The notes: a model not told the origin generated them from the sequence alone. 6,656 nucleotides of DNA from an uncultured Clostridia bacterium (GCA_945867445.1 CAMBID010000044.1:1-6656), one strand, 5' to 3'; shown: positions 1 through 6,591, counted from the first letter of the stretch. Numbers and translations: made by a program.

Positions 1-23
1 GGATGGAACGGGGACGCGCCGGA

Positions 24-57
24 GGGCCGGAGGGGGAAGCTCGCGGCCCTCCGGCCC
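24..57. repeat. GC-rich inverted repeat (11-bp stem)
   Basis: The arms 24-34 (GGGCCGGAGGG) and 47-57 (CCCTCCGGCCC) are perfect reverse complements, separated by a 12-nt loop. A second short palindrome, CCCCC/GGGGG, follows at 59-68. Neither strand has a T-run after the stem, so it is not a canonical intrinsic terminator. It may be an mRNA 3'-end stabiliser, a weak terminator or part of a dispersed GC-rich repeat. The structure is seen directly; the role is unknown. Confidence 0.5.
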
Positions 58-106
58 GCCCCCGGGGGAGGCAGGCGAAAGGAAGGGAAAAAGCAGAAGG
101 AAACGG

Positions 107-133
107 CCCATTAAAATATCTTATTTTAATGGG
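107..133 (-). terminator. Stem-loop after phoR, probable operon end
   Basis: A perfect 12-bp inverted repeat (arms 107-118 and 122-133, loop 119-121) begins 9 nt past the phoR stop codon. Three G-C pairs close its base and the other nine pairs are A-T, which is striking in so GC-rich a region. Downstream in the direction of transcription comes a pyrimidine-rich tract with a TTTTT at about 88-92 rather than an immediate T-run. It most likely marks the 3' end of the operon as an imperfect terminator or 3' stabilising hairpin. An AT-rich protein-binding palindrome is an alternative. Confidence 0.45.
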
Positions 134-142
134 AGAGCAGTA

Positions 143-1810
143 TCAGTTTTCCGCGCACTCCAGGGGGAAGGTCACCTGGATGCGGGTGCCATGGCCGGGG
201 GCGCTGGTGAGATGGATGTCCCCGTGGTGGAGGGCCACCGCGTGCTTGACGATGGAAAGGCCCAGGCCGGTGCCGCCGGAGGCCTTGGAGTGGCTCTTGT
301 CCACCCGGTAGAAGCGCTCGAAGACCCGCTCCTGCTCCGCCGGGGGGATGCCGACGCCGGTATCCTCCACGGTGAGGGAGGCGGTGCTGCCGTCTTCCTC
401 CACCGTGACGGTGACGTTGCCGCCGTCCACATTGTACTTCACGGCGTTGTCGCAGAGATTGCCCACCACCTCCCGGATGAGGGCCGGGACGCCGGAGATG
501 ACGGCGCTGCCGCCCCGAAGGGAGAGGGTGATGCCCCGCTGGGCGGCGGCCCCTTGCAGGGAGGCCAAGGCATCCTTGGCGGCGGCGCAGAGGTCCACCG
601 GCTGGAACTCCGGGAGCTCCCCCTCGTCCAGCTGGGAGAGGCGGATGATGTCGCCGATGAGGGCCATGAGGCGCTGGGCCTCGGAGCGGATGTGGCCCAC
701 AAAGCGGGGCACGTCCTCGGACTTCACAAGGCCGTTTTCCAGAAGCTCGGCGCTGCCCAGGATGCCCTGGAGGGGGGTCTTCAGCTCATGGGAAACGTTG
801 GCGGTGAACTCCCGCCGGGCCTGCTCGGCGCTCTCCCGGTCGGTGACGTCAAAGGCCAGCAGCACCGCGCCGATGGGCTTGCCCTCCGAGTCGATGCGGC
901 TGAGGTCGAACTGGTACTCCCGGCCCTGACGCTCCTCCCGGAGCTCCCCGTGGCCGCTGTCCATGCAGGCGCGGAGGGCCAGGCTCATGTCGTGGCTGCG
1001 GTCCACCGTCAGGAAGTCCTGGCCGGAACGGCTCTCCTCCGCCTGGAAGATGCGCCGGGCAGCGGGGTTGATGCTGAGAATCGTGCCCCCGGCATCCAGC
1101 AGCACCAGGCCCTCCCGCATGCTGGCGGTGATCTGGCGGAACTCGTCGCTCTGGCGGCGGAGCTCGGAAAGCTGCTTGTCGATCTGCTGGCGCTGGCGGT
1201 GGATGCGGCCGAGAAGGGGCGAGAGTTCTTCATAGCAGTCATTCTCCAGGGGGTGCTCCAGGTCCAGGGCGTTCAGAGGCTCCACGATGCGTTTCGAGAG
1301 CCGGCTCGCCAGAATCGCACTGAGGACCAGGGCCGCCGCCAGGATAACGAGCATGGGCTGCAGGGTGCCCAGCAGCAACCGGGCCACGGTGGCCCGGCCG
1401 GCGGAAAGGCGCAGCACCGTCCCGTCCGAGAGGCGCTGGGCCCGGTACACGGTCTCCTCCAGCAGGGTTGCGGAGGTCCGGCTGTCCTTCCCCTGCCCGT
1501 AGGCCAGGGCGTCCTGGATCTCACGGCGCGACGCGTGGTTTTCCATGGCGGCGGGGTCTGCCTCACTGTCATAGCGGACGGTGCCGTCCGCCGCCACCCA
1601 GGTGACCCGGACGGTGCCCGGCGACAGCTTCTGCAAGTAATCGAGGCCGCCCTCCTCCACCGCCGCGGCGGCGAGCTGCAGCTCCTCCCCCAGCTCCTGC
1701 TCCTGCAGGGCGCTGAAGTAGGGGTAGAGGATCCCCATGACAGTGGCGAGGCTCATCAGCAGCGCCACCGCCGCCGCCAGCAGTATGGATCGAAAAATCT
1801 TTCGGGTCAT
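143..1810 (-). CDS. phoR: Phosphate-regulon sensor histidine kinase PhoR
   Basis: This 555-residue membrane kinase is the expected partner of the response regulator encoded just upstream; in this family it autophosphorylates on histidine and passes the phosphate on when phosphate is limiting. A first transmembrane segment lies at about 8-30, an external region of roughly 115 residues follows, and a second segment spans about 148-168. After that come a degenerate HAMP-like linker (about 169-220), a PAS domain (about 222-325), and a HisKA domain with SHELKTPL carrying phospho-acceptor H341. The ATPase domain shows an N box (N451, N455), G1 DTGVGI (483-488), an F box FERFYR and G2 GGTGLGLS (512-519). 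All key residues are present. The ATG overlaps the regulator's TGA by 4 nt and has GGAGG 7 nt upstream, so the start is firm. The ligand cannot be read from the sequence; assignment as PhoR rests on architecture and operon context. Confidence 0.93.
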   Translation of the reverse strand: MTRKIFRSILLAAAVALLMSLATVMGILYPYFSALQEQELGEELQLAAAAVEEGGLDYLQKLSPGTVRVTWVAADGTVRYDSEADPAAMENHASRREIQDALAYGQGKDSRTSATLLEETVYRAQRLSDGTVLRLSAGRATVARLLLGTLQPMLVILAAALVLSAILASRLSKRIVEPLNALDLEHPLENDCYEELSPLLGRIHRQRQQIDKQLSELRRQSDEFRQITASMREGLVLLDAGGTILSINPAARRIFQAEESRSGQDFLTVDRSHDMSLALRACMDSGHGELREERQGREYQFDLSRIDSEGKPIGAVLLAFDVTDRESAEQARREFTANVSHELKTPLQGILGSAELLENGLVKSEDVPRFVGHIRSEAQRLMALIGDIIRLSQLDEGELPEFQPVDLCAAAKDALASLQGAAAQRGITLSLRGGSAVISGVPALIREVVGNLCDNAVKYNVDGGNVTVTVEEDGSTASLTVEDTGVGIPPAEQERVFERFYRVDKSHSKASGGTGLGLSIVKHAVALHHGDIHLTSAPGHGTRIQVTFPLECAEN

Positions 1811-2481
1811 AGCTTCCCCTCCAGGCGGTAGCCGACGCCCCGGACGGTCTCAATGCGGTCCCCGTAGGGGCCCAGCTTGCCCCGGAGCGTCCGGATGTGC
1901 ATGTCCACGGTGCGGCTCTCGCCGCAATAGTCCGTGCCCCAGATATCACTCATCAGCTGCTCCCGGGTAAAGGCCACGCCGGGGTGGCTCAGGAAGAGGC
2001 GCAGCAGCTCAAACTCCTTATAGGTGAGGGCGGCCCGCTCCCCGTCCACGGTGACGGTGCGGCCGGAGAGATCCATCCGGACCCCCTCGAGCCCAAGGAT
2101 CTTCCCGGGCTCCGACCCGCCGCAGCGGCGCAGCACGGAGCGGACGCAGGCGAGAAATTCCATCACGCCGAAGGGCTTTGTAAGGTAGTAGTCCGCCCCC
2201 AGGTCCAAGGACTGGACCTTATCGTACTCCGCTCCCTTGGCGGTGGCCATCACCACCGGGACGGCGGAGAGGGCGGGGTCGGCCCGCATCCTCCGCAGGA
2301 GCTCTACCCCGTCGATGCCCGGGAGCATGATGTCCATCACCACAAGGTCCGGACGCTCCCGCCGGACGGCTTCCCAGAAGCTGCTCCCATCGGCAAAGCC
2401 CCGGGCGGCAAGCCCCGCGGACTGCAGGGCGTAGACCTCGATATCCCGGATGCTGCCGTCGTCTTCCACACACCAGATCAC
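1807..2481 (-). CDS. phoP: PhoP/PhoB-type response regulator (OmpR family)
   Basis: This 224-residue transcription factor should be phosphorylated by PhoR and bind Pho-box promoters, including the one for this operon. The receiver domain (about 1-119) has the acidic pocket E6-D7-D8, phospho-acceptor D50 in the VVMDIMLPG motif, T80 and K102 (LTKPF). A linker of about ten residues leads to an OmpR/PhoB winged-helix domain (about 128-222) with recognition-helix sequence SRTVDMHIRTLRGKL and the wing motif ETVRGVGYRL. I chose the GTG start at 2481, because translation from it begins V/M-I-W-C-V-E-D-D as in homologues. That GTG overlaps the phoU stop (GTGA), and GGAGG lies 7 nt upstream. A longer frame starting at 2526 would add 15 residues encoded within phoU and is unlikely. 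The protein is called PhoP in Bacillus and PhoB in Escherichia coli; which name fits better cannot be settled here. Confidence 0.92.
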   Translation of the reverse strand: MIWCVEDDGSIRDIEVYALQSAGLAARGFADGSSFWEAVRRERPDLVVMDIMLPGIDGVELLRRMRADPALSAVPVVMATAKGAEYDKVQSLDLGADYYLTKPFGVMEFLACVRSVLRRCGGSEPGKILGLEGVRMDLSGRTVTVDGERAALTYKEFELLRLFLSHPGVAFTREQLMSDIWGTDYCGESRTVDMHIRTLRGKLGPYGDRIETVRGVGYRLEGKL

Positions 2482-3128
2482 AGCTGACCCTCCCCATGCG
2501 CACCGGTCACGGAGAAGATCACCCACTCGGCAATGTTGGTGGCGTGATCGCCGATGCGCTCGAAATATTTCGCGATCATCAGAAGGTCCACGGCGTACTC
2601 CCCGTCCCCGGGGTCGGCGGCGATGCGGGCGATGAGTGCCTTTTTTACCTGGTCAAAGCAGCCATCCACGATATCATCGTCGGAAACGACCTTCCTTGCC
2701 AGCATTATATCACTTTTTACGAACGCTTCAATGCTTTCCGTTACCATTTGGATGGCGGAAGTTGCCATTTTCCGCACGATGTCCATGGTCTCGGGACCGT
2801 GGCGGGGGACGGTGCAGACGATCTCGGCGATGTCCTCCGCCTGGTCGCCGATGCGCTCCATGTCCGTGATCATCTTCAGGGCGGCGGAAATCTGCCGGAG
2901 GTCCCGGGCCACCGGCTGCTGCTGCAGCAGGAGCTTCAGGCACTGGGACTCGATGCTCCGCTCCTTCTGGTCGATCTCCCGGTCCAGGGGAGCCACCTTT
3001 TCCGCGAGGGACACGTCCCCCGTCAGCAGGGCCTTGGCGGCCAGGGCGATGACCTCCTCGCAGAGGGCCCCCATCTCGATAAGGGCGCGATTCAGCAGCG
3101 CCAGCTGCTGGTCAAACCGGCTTCGCAT
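2478..3128 (-). CDS. phoU: Phosphate signalling protein PhoU
   Basis: PhoU is a cytoplasmic, peripherally membrane-associated all-helical regulator that damps Pst transport and, in organisms such as Escherichia coli, connects the transporter to PhoR. The 216-residue product has the expected length and the two tandem PhoU repeats. Each carries the family metal-binding motif: ERIGDQAEDIAE (residues 91-102) and ERIGDHATNIAE (190-201). The ATG at 3128 is preceded at 7 nt by AAGGAGG (3136-3142), so the longer upstream frame is rejected. It lies 50 nt after pstB and overlaps phoP by 4 nt, which supports a role tied to both transport and signalling. The middle of the gene (about 2640-2775) uses AT-rich codons unlike its surroundings and contains a strong promoter-like sequence, described separately. 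Confidence 0.96.
   Translation of the reverse strand: MRSRFDQQLALLNRALIEMGALCEEVIALAAKALLTGDVSLAEKVAPLDREIDQKERSIESQCLKLLLQQQPVARDLRQISAALKMITDMERIGDQAEDIAEIVCTVPRHGPETMDIVRKMATSAIQMVTESIEAFVKSDIMLARKVVSDDDIVDGCFDQVKKALIARIAADPGDGEYAVDLLMIAKYFERIGDHATNIAEWVIFSVTGAHGEGQL
2479..2495 (-). promoter_or_regulatory. RBS and GTG start coupling phoU to phoP
   Basis: On the minus strand GGGGAGGG (2488-2495) sits 7 nt ahead of a GTG (2479-2481) that shares bases with the phoU TGA (2478-2480), giving GTGA. This is the only non-ATG start in the operon and it sets the regulator's N-terminus. The arrangement predicts translational coupling, with ribosomes finishing phoU reinitiating on phoP. The weaker GTG may keep regulator output modest. 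Confidence 0.75.
2704..2731 (-). promoter_or_regulatory. Candidate internal promoter in phoU, driving phoP-phoR
   Basis: On the minus strand a perfect TATAAT (2704-2709) is preceded by TG one base upstream, forming the extended -10 TGATATAAT. A TTGAAG (2726-2731, four of six matches to TTGACA) lies 16 nt further upstream. Transcription would start near 2697, about 216 nt before the phoP GTG. The bases encode V-K-S-D-I-M of PhoU through GTA, AAA, AGT, GAT and ATA, codons avoided by the flanking GC-rich sequence. A sigma-A-type match this good is not expected often by chance here. Activity is inference from sequence alone. Confidence 0.5.
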
Positions 3129-3173
3129 CCGGATTCCTCCTTCCGCCGTGATCGGCAATGTCTTTCCTGGGGC

Positions 3174-3192
3174 GGCGCTTATCCGAAGCGCC
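3174..3192 (-). other. Small hairpin over the pstB stop codon
   Basis: The 7-nt arms 3174-3180 and 3186-3192 are perfect complements around a 5-nt loop, giving GGCGCTT-CGGAT-AAGCGCC on the transcribed strand. The pstB TAA (3179-3181) lies at the loop-stem junction. There is no T-run, so it does not look like a terminator. It could mark an mRNA processing or stability boundary between the transporter genes and phoU-phoP-phoR, but short GC-rich stems also arise by chance. Confidence 0.3.
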
Positions 3193-3934
3193 CGGTGATG
3201 TAGTCCTCGGTGCGTTTGTCCGCGGGCCGGGAGAAGATCCGCTCCGTTTCGCCGCACTCCACCAGCTCTCCCAGGAGGAAGAAGGCGGTGCGGTCCGAGA
3301 TGCGGACGGCCTGCTGCATGTTGTGGGTGACGATGACGATGGTGTACCTCTCCTTCAGCTCCAGGGCCAGCTCCTCGATGCGGGAGGTGGAGATGGGATC
3401 GAGCGCGCTGGTGGGTTCATCCATCAGCAGCACCTCCGGCTCCACGGCCAGGGCCCGGGCGATGCAGAGCCGCTGCTGCTGGCCGCCGGAGAGGCCCAGG
3501 GCGTTCTTCTTCAGGCGGTCCTTCACCTCGTCCCAGATGGCGGCGCCCCGGAGGGAGCGCTCCACGATGTCATCCAGCTTCGCCTTGCCCCGGACGCCGT
3601 GGGTCCGGGGACCGTAGGCAACATTGTCGTAGATGCTCATGGGGAAGGGGTTGGGCTTCTGAAAGACCATGCCGATCTCCCGGCGGAGGGCGTTGACATC
3701 CACGCCGGGGGCAAGGATGTTGGTCCCCTTGTACTCCACCTCACCGGTGATCTTTACCCCGGGGATGAGGTCATTCATCCGGTTCAGGGTCTTCAGAAAG
3801 GTGGACTTGCCGCAGCCGGAGGGGCCGATGAGGGCTGTGATGCTCCTCTCCGGCACGGAGAGGGAGACGTCGTGCAGGGCGTGGTGCTCCCCGTACCAGA
3901 GGTTCAGGTTTTTCGCTTCCAGGATGTCGCTCAT
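3179..3934 (-). CDS. pstB: Phosphate ABC transporter ATP-binding protein PstB
   Basis: PstB is the cytoplasmic ATPase that powers phosphate import through PstC-PstA. The 251-residue protein matches the usual length. It shows Walker [10 protein letters not shown] (37-45), a Q-loop at Q92, the PstB-typical stretch around [21 protein letters not shown] signature LSGGQQQR (148-155), Walker B VLLMDEP (168-174, catalytic E173), D-loop SALD (176-179) and switch H204. The frame stays open upstream to 4252, but the true start is the ATG at 3934, where homology begins ([10 protein letters not shown]). That ATG overlaps the pstA stop as ATGA and has AGGAGG 5 nt upstream. PstB is normally present as a dimer beneath the permeases. 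PstB and PstS together make the phosphate specificity of this operon secure. Confidence 0.98.
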   Translation of the reverse strand: MSDILEAKNLNLWYGEHHALHDVSLSVPERSITALIGPSGCGKSTFLKTLNRMNDLIPGVKITGEVEYKGTNILAPGVDVNALRREIGMVFQKPNPFPMSIYDNVAYGPRTHGVRGKAKLDDIVERSLRGAAIWDEVKDRLKKNALGLSGGQQQRLCIARALAVEPEVLLMDEPTSALDPISTSRIEELALELKERYTIVIVTHNMQQAVRISDRTAFFLLGELVECGETERIFSRPADKRTEDYITGRFG

Positions 3935-4782
3935 AGGCTCCTCCTTTTCCGGAAGTACCGCCCCACGGCGGCAGCCGCCAGGTTGATGAGAAGGGTCAGG
4001 GCCATCAGGATGGCGGCAATGGCGAAAGCCACGTCGAACTTGCCGTCCTCCTTGGCGTAGAGGTAAAGGGAGACAGTGAGGGTGGCGCCGGAGTTCTGGA
4101 GGCCCTTCCAGAGGCCGTTCAGGGCGTGGCCGAAGCCCGCCGTGTAGAGCAGGGCCGCAGACTCGCCCACGATGCGGCCCACCGCCAGGATGCAGCCGGT
4201 GATGACGCCGTCCACGCAGCCGGGGAGCACCACCGTGCGGATGACCCGCCACTTGCCGGCCCCCAGGCCGAAGGCGCCCTCCCGGTAGCTCTGGGGCACG
4301 GTCTTGAGGCTCTCCTGCGTCGTGCGCATGACGGTGGGAAGGTTCATGATCACCAGGGTCAGCGCGCCTGCCAGCAGGGAGGAGCCCCTGCCGCAGAACA
4401 TGATCATGCCCACAAGGCCATAGATGATGGAGGGAATGCCGGAGAGGGTCTCCGCCGCATACTCGATGACGGAGACCATTCTGCGGTTTGCGGCGTACTC
4501 ATTAAGATAAACGGCGGCTCCGGCCCCCAGGGGCACCACGATGACCACCGCCGCCAGGACGATGTAGACCGTGTTCAGGATGTCCGGCAGGATGCCGTCC
4601 CAGTCCGCGAGAACGCTGGGGGCGGTGGAGAGGAGCTCCCAGCTGATGTGCGGGATGCCCCGGACCAATACGTAGCCCAGGAGGAAGAGCACCAGGGCGC
4701 AGGTGAGGCCCGCCGCGAGAACCATGAGGCCCCGGACGGCGAAGATCCAGCGTCTGCGCCGGGGAGAGAGACTCTGCTTCAT
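3931..4782 (-). CDS. pstA: Phosphate ABC transporter permease PstA
   Basis: PstA is one of the two inner-membrane permease subunits forming the phosphate channel with PstC. The 283-residue product has a basic N-terminus (PRRRR), a first transmembrane helix at about 14-40, and further hydrophobic segments near 67-93, 104-130, 134-158, 190-215 and 250-275. This is the six-helix MetI-like/BPD fold. The EAA loop that docks on PstB lies at about 168-188 ([12 protein letters not shown] followed by VVLPG). The family stretches [15 protein letters not shown] and [16 protein letters not shown] are intact. The start overlaps the pstC stop (ATGA), with AAGGAGG 7 nt upstream, and its own stop overlaps pstB. 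It is distinguished from PstC by position and by the closer match of those motifs to PstA. Confidence 0.96.
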   Translation of the reverse strand: MKQSLSPRRRRWIFAVRGLMVLAAGLTCALVLFLLGYVLVRGIPHISWELLSTAPSVLADWDGILPDILNTVYIVLAAVVIVVPLGAGAAVYLNEYAANRRMVSVIEYAAETLSGIPSIIYGLVGMIMFCGRGSSLLAGALTLVIMNLPTVMRTTQESLKTVPQSYREGAFGLGAGKWRVIRTVVLPGCVDGVITGCILAVGRIVGESAALLYTAGFGHALNGLWKGLQNSGATLTVSLYLYAKEDGKFDVAFAIAAILMALTLLINLAAAAVGRYFRKRRSL

Positions 4783-5663
4783 TTGCCGCCCTCCTTGTCC
4801 CGCTTCAGGAAGTAATTCAATGCCGCGTTGATGAGAAGGATGAAGAGATAGAGCACGAGAGCGATGGAGAAAAGGGCCTGGCGCTGGAGGCCGCTGGCGT
4901 AGCTCATCTCGCTGGCGACGGCGGTAGTGAGGAAGCGCACGCTCTCAAAGAGGGAGGGCATATTGGGGGCGTTGCCGGAGACCATGATGACCGCCATGGC
5001 CTCGCCCAGCGCCCGCCCCACGCCCAGCACCACGGCGGCGGCGATGCCGCTGCGTGCCGCCGGGACGGAGACCCGGAACCAGGTCTCCTCCCGGGTGGCC
5101 CCCAGGGCCAGGGAGGCGTCCTCATACTCCGGCGGGACGGCTTCCAGGGCCGTGACGGAGACCTTGATGATGGAGGGGAGGATCATCACCGCCAGCACCA
5201 GGATACCGGCAAGCAAACTCGCGCCGTCCGGCAGACCGAAGAGCTTCCGGATTCCCGGCACCAGCACCATCATGCCGACTAAGCCATAGACCACGGAGGG
5301 GATGCCCGCGAGCAAGCTCACCGCCCCGGAGAGGGCGGCCCGGAGCTTGGGCGGGGCGGCCTTCGCCAGGTACACCGCCGTGAGGAAGCCCACCGGGACA
5401 CCCAGGAGGATGGCCCCGGCGGTGCCGTAGACACTGGTGAGGAGGAAGGGCAGGATGCCGAACCTGGGGTCCGCCGCCGTGGAGGCCCATTCCTTCCCGA
5501 AGAGGAAGTTCCAGAGGCCGATCTCCCGGATGGTGGGCAGGCCGGAGAGCACGAGATAGACCGTGATGGCCAGCACGCAGCCCACGGTGATGAGCCCCAG
5601 CAGGAGGAAGACGCCGTGAACGGCGATCTCCAGCGCCTCCCGGCTCCGCTTGGCCTTCTTCAT
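4779..5663 (-). CDS. pstC: Phosphate ABC transporter permease PstC
   Basis: PstC is the partner permease of PstA and the first membrane subunit encoded after pstS. The 294-residue protein has a short basic N-terminus and a long first hydrophobic helix (about 12-40). An external loop of about 30 residues containing LWNFLFGKEW follows, a PstC-typical feature, then five more membrane segments (about 70-100, 109-137, 148-170, 204-228 and 262-284). The EAA loop is at about 181-201 (EDASLALGATREE followed by VSVP). The conserved LLAGIPSVVYGLVG and VGRALGEAMAVIMVSGN stretches are present. The ATG at 5663 has AGGAGG 8 nt upstream; an out-of-frame ATG at 5682 is ignored. It is separated from pstS by a stem-loop and overlaps pstA by 4 nt, as expected for subunits made in equal amounts. 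Confidence 0.96.
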   Translation of the reverse strand: MKKAKRSREALEIAVHGVFLLLGLITVGCVLAITVYLVLSGLPTIREIGLWNFLFGKEWASTAADPRFGILPFLLTSVYGTAGAILLGVPVGFLTAVYLAKAAPPKLRAALSGAVSLLAGIPSVVYGLVGMMVLVPGIRKLFGLPDGASLLAGILVLAVMILPSIIKVSVTALEAVPPEYEDASLALGATREETWFRVSVPAARSGIAAAVVLGVGRALGEAMAVIMVSGNAPNMPSLFESVRFLTTAVASEMSYASGLQRQALFSIALVLYLFILLINAALNYFLKRDKEGGK

Positions 5664-5687
5664 AGGGCTTTCCTCCTCTCATGGGTC

Positions 5688-5716
5688 CTTCCGGGGGACG
5701 GTCAGTCCCCCGGAAG
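5688..5716 (-). other. Stem-loop between pstS and pstC
   Basis: The arms 5688-5699 and 5705-5716 form a perfect 12-bp stem with a 5-nt loop, read on the transcribed strand as CTTCCGGGGGAC-TGACC-GTCCCCCGGAAG. No T-run follows, and the pstC ribosome-binding site lies about 15-20 nt further on. Such an element fits partial attenuation, or protection of the pstS 3' end after cleavage, giving more PstS than membrane subunits. In Bacillus subtilis the pst transcript is known to be processed between the pstS and pstC equivalents. The stem is seen directly; its effect here is inferred. Confidence 0.7.
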
Positions 5717-5736
5717 CAAAGACTTCTTTTGTTTTC

Positions 5737-6591
5737 TCAGCCGTTGGCGGCCACGGCGCCGGCCTGGGCGATGATGGGAGCGGCCTCGGCGGAGGTGGCG
5801 TAGTCAAAGAAGGCCTGGGCGGCGGGGTTCAGGGTGACGCCGTCCTTGGTCACCAGGACGAAGGGGCGCTGGATAACGTAGCTGCCGTCCTTGACGGTAT
5901 CCTCGCTGGGGGCGACGCCGCCCACGCTGAGGGCCTTGACGGTGTCCTTCACGGCGGAGAGGGAGGCATAGCCGATGGCGTTGGGGTTCTGGGAAACGGT
6001 GGCGATGACGTCGCCGGTGGAGGTCAGCTCCTGACGGTACTGGCAGGCTTCCTCGGTGCCGGTGATGGACTCAAAGCCGTCCCGGGTGCCGGAGCCGGCT
6101 TCCCGGCCGATGAGGACGATCTCGGCGTCGTTGCCGCCGACGTCCTTCCAGTTGGTGATCTTGCCGGTGTAGATGTCCGCGATCTGCTGGAGGGTCAGGT
6201 CACTGACGGGGTTCTCGGGGCTCACCACCACGGCGATGCCGTCGTAGGCCAGAACGGTCTCGGTGAGGCCGGAGGACTTCTCGTCGTCCTTCAGGCCGCG
6301 GCTGGCAAGGCCGATGTCGCAGCGGCCCTCGCTGACGGCCTGGATACCGGAGCCGGAGCCGGTGGGGTTATAGGTAAAGGTAACGCCGGAGTTCGCATTC
6401 TGGAAGGCCTCGCCCAGAGCGCCGATGACGGACTTCATGGAGGTGGAGCCGTCGGTGGCCACGGAGCCGGTGAGCTCGCCGCCGCCGGAGGCGGAGGAGG
6501 CGGGGGCGCTGGTATTCCCGTTGCTGCCGCAGCCGGCCAGCAGTGCCAGAGTCAGGGCCCCGGCCAGGAGAACCGTCAAAAACTTCTTCAT
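5737..6591 (-). CDS. pstS: Phosphate-binding lipoprotein PstS
   Basis: PstS is the extracytoplasmic phosphate receptor that delivers phosphate to PstC-PstA. The 284-residue precursor has a lipoprotein signal peptide: MKK, a hydrophobic core, and lipobox LAGC with acylated C21. A Gly/Ser/Ala-rich tether follows (about 22-42). Family phosphate-contact motifs are intact: DGSTSM (47-52), TGSGSG (77-82), D92 in CDIGLASR (equivalent to the key aspartate of Escherichia coli PstS), and REAGSGTRDGF (163-173), where R163, S167, G168 and T169 match known ligand-contacting positions. The later GYASL and family-typical C-terminal region (about 206-280) are also present. The start at 6591 has an AAGGAAG-type site just upstream. 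Lipid anchoring fits a cell with a Gram-positive-type envelope. As first gene, before a stem-loop, it is probably the most abundant product. Confidence 0.97.
   Translation of the reverse strand: MKKFLTVLLAGALTLALLAGCGSNGNTSAPASSASGGGELTGSVATDGSTSMKSVIGALGEAFQNANSGVTFTYNPTGSGSGIQAVSEGRCDIGLASRGLKDDEKSSGLTETVLAYDGIAVVVSPENPVSDLTLQQIADIYTGKITNWKDVGGNDAEIVLIGREAGSGTRDGFESITGTEEACQYRQELTSTGDVIATVSQNPNAIGYASLSAVKDTVKALSVGGVAPSEDTVKDGSYVIQRPFVLVTKDGVTLNPAAQAFFDYATSAEAAPIIAQAGAVAANG

Larger units (their letters stand above)
1..142. other. Non-coding region downstream of phoR
   Basis: I see no supportable gene here on either strand. Open frames crossing it are unbroken only because of high GC and lack recognisable protein features. 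It holds two inverted repeats, listed separately. Between them, on the strand reading away from phoR, lies a pyrimidine-rich, G-poor stretch (about 62-106) that could help Rho-dependent or imperfect intrinsic termination. The next gene to the left is outside the window, so it is unknown whether this spacer separates convergent or co-directional genes. Confidence 0.6.

Noticed and set aside
191..1831. A 546-codon open frame on the plus strand opposite phoR
   Set aside because: It is the antisense shadow of a GC-rich gene: composition dominated by G, A, L, H, E and V, no recognisable domain, and phoR on the other strand has every kinase motif.
2482..2526. ATG start for the response regulator at 2526
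   Set aside because: It would add 15 residues not typical of receiver domains and lies inside phoU. The GTG at 2481 has a well-placed GGAGG and gives the normal N-terminus.
3129..3257. Upstream start for phoU at 3257
   Set aside because: It would read through the end of pstB and the intergenic gap. The ATG at 3128 has an ideal AAGGAGG at 7 nt and begins the PhoU homology.
3158..4060. A 300-codon plus-strand frame opposite pstB
   Set aside because: No domain or signal is recognisable, and the opposite strand encodes a complete ABC ATPase with all motifs.
3935..4252. N-terminal extension of pstB to 4252
   Set aside because: The extra residues are Pro/Arg/Gly/His-rich out-of-frame translation of pstA. 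Homology starts at 3934, with a ribosome-binding site and an ATGA overlap.
5122..5682. Minus-strand open frame beginning at an ATG 19 nt upstream of pstC
   Set aside because: It is a frame-shifted reading of pstC, with a Pro/Gly/Arg-rich product, no conserved features and no good ribosome-binding site.
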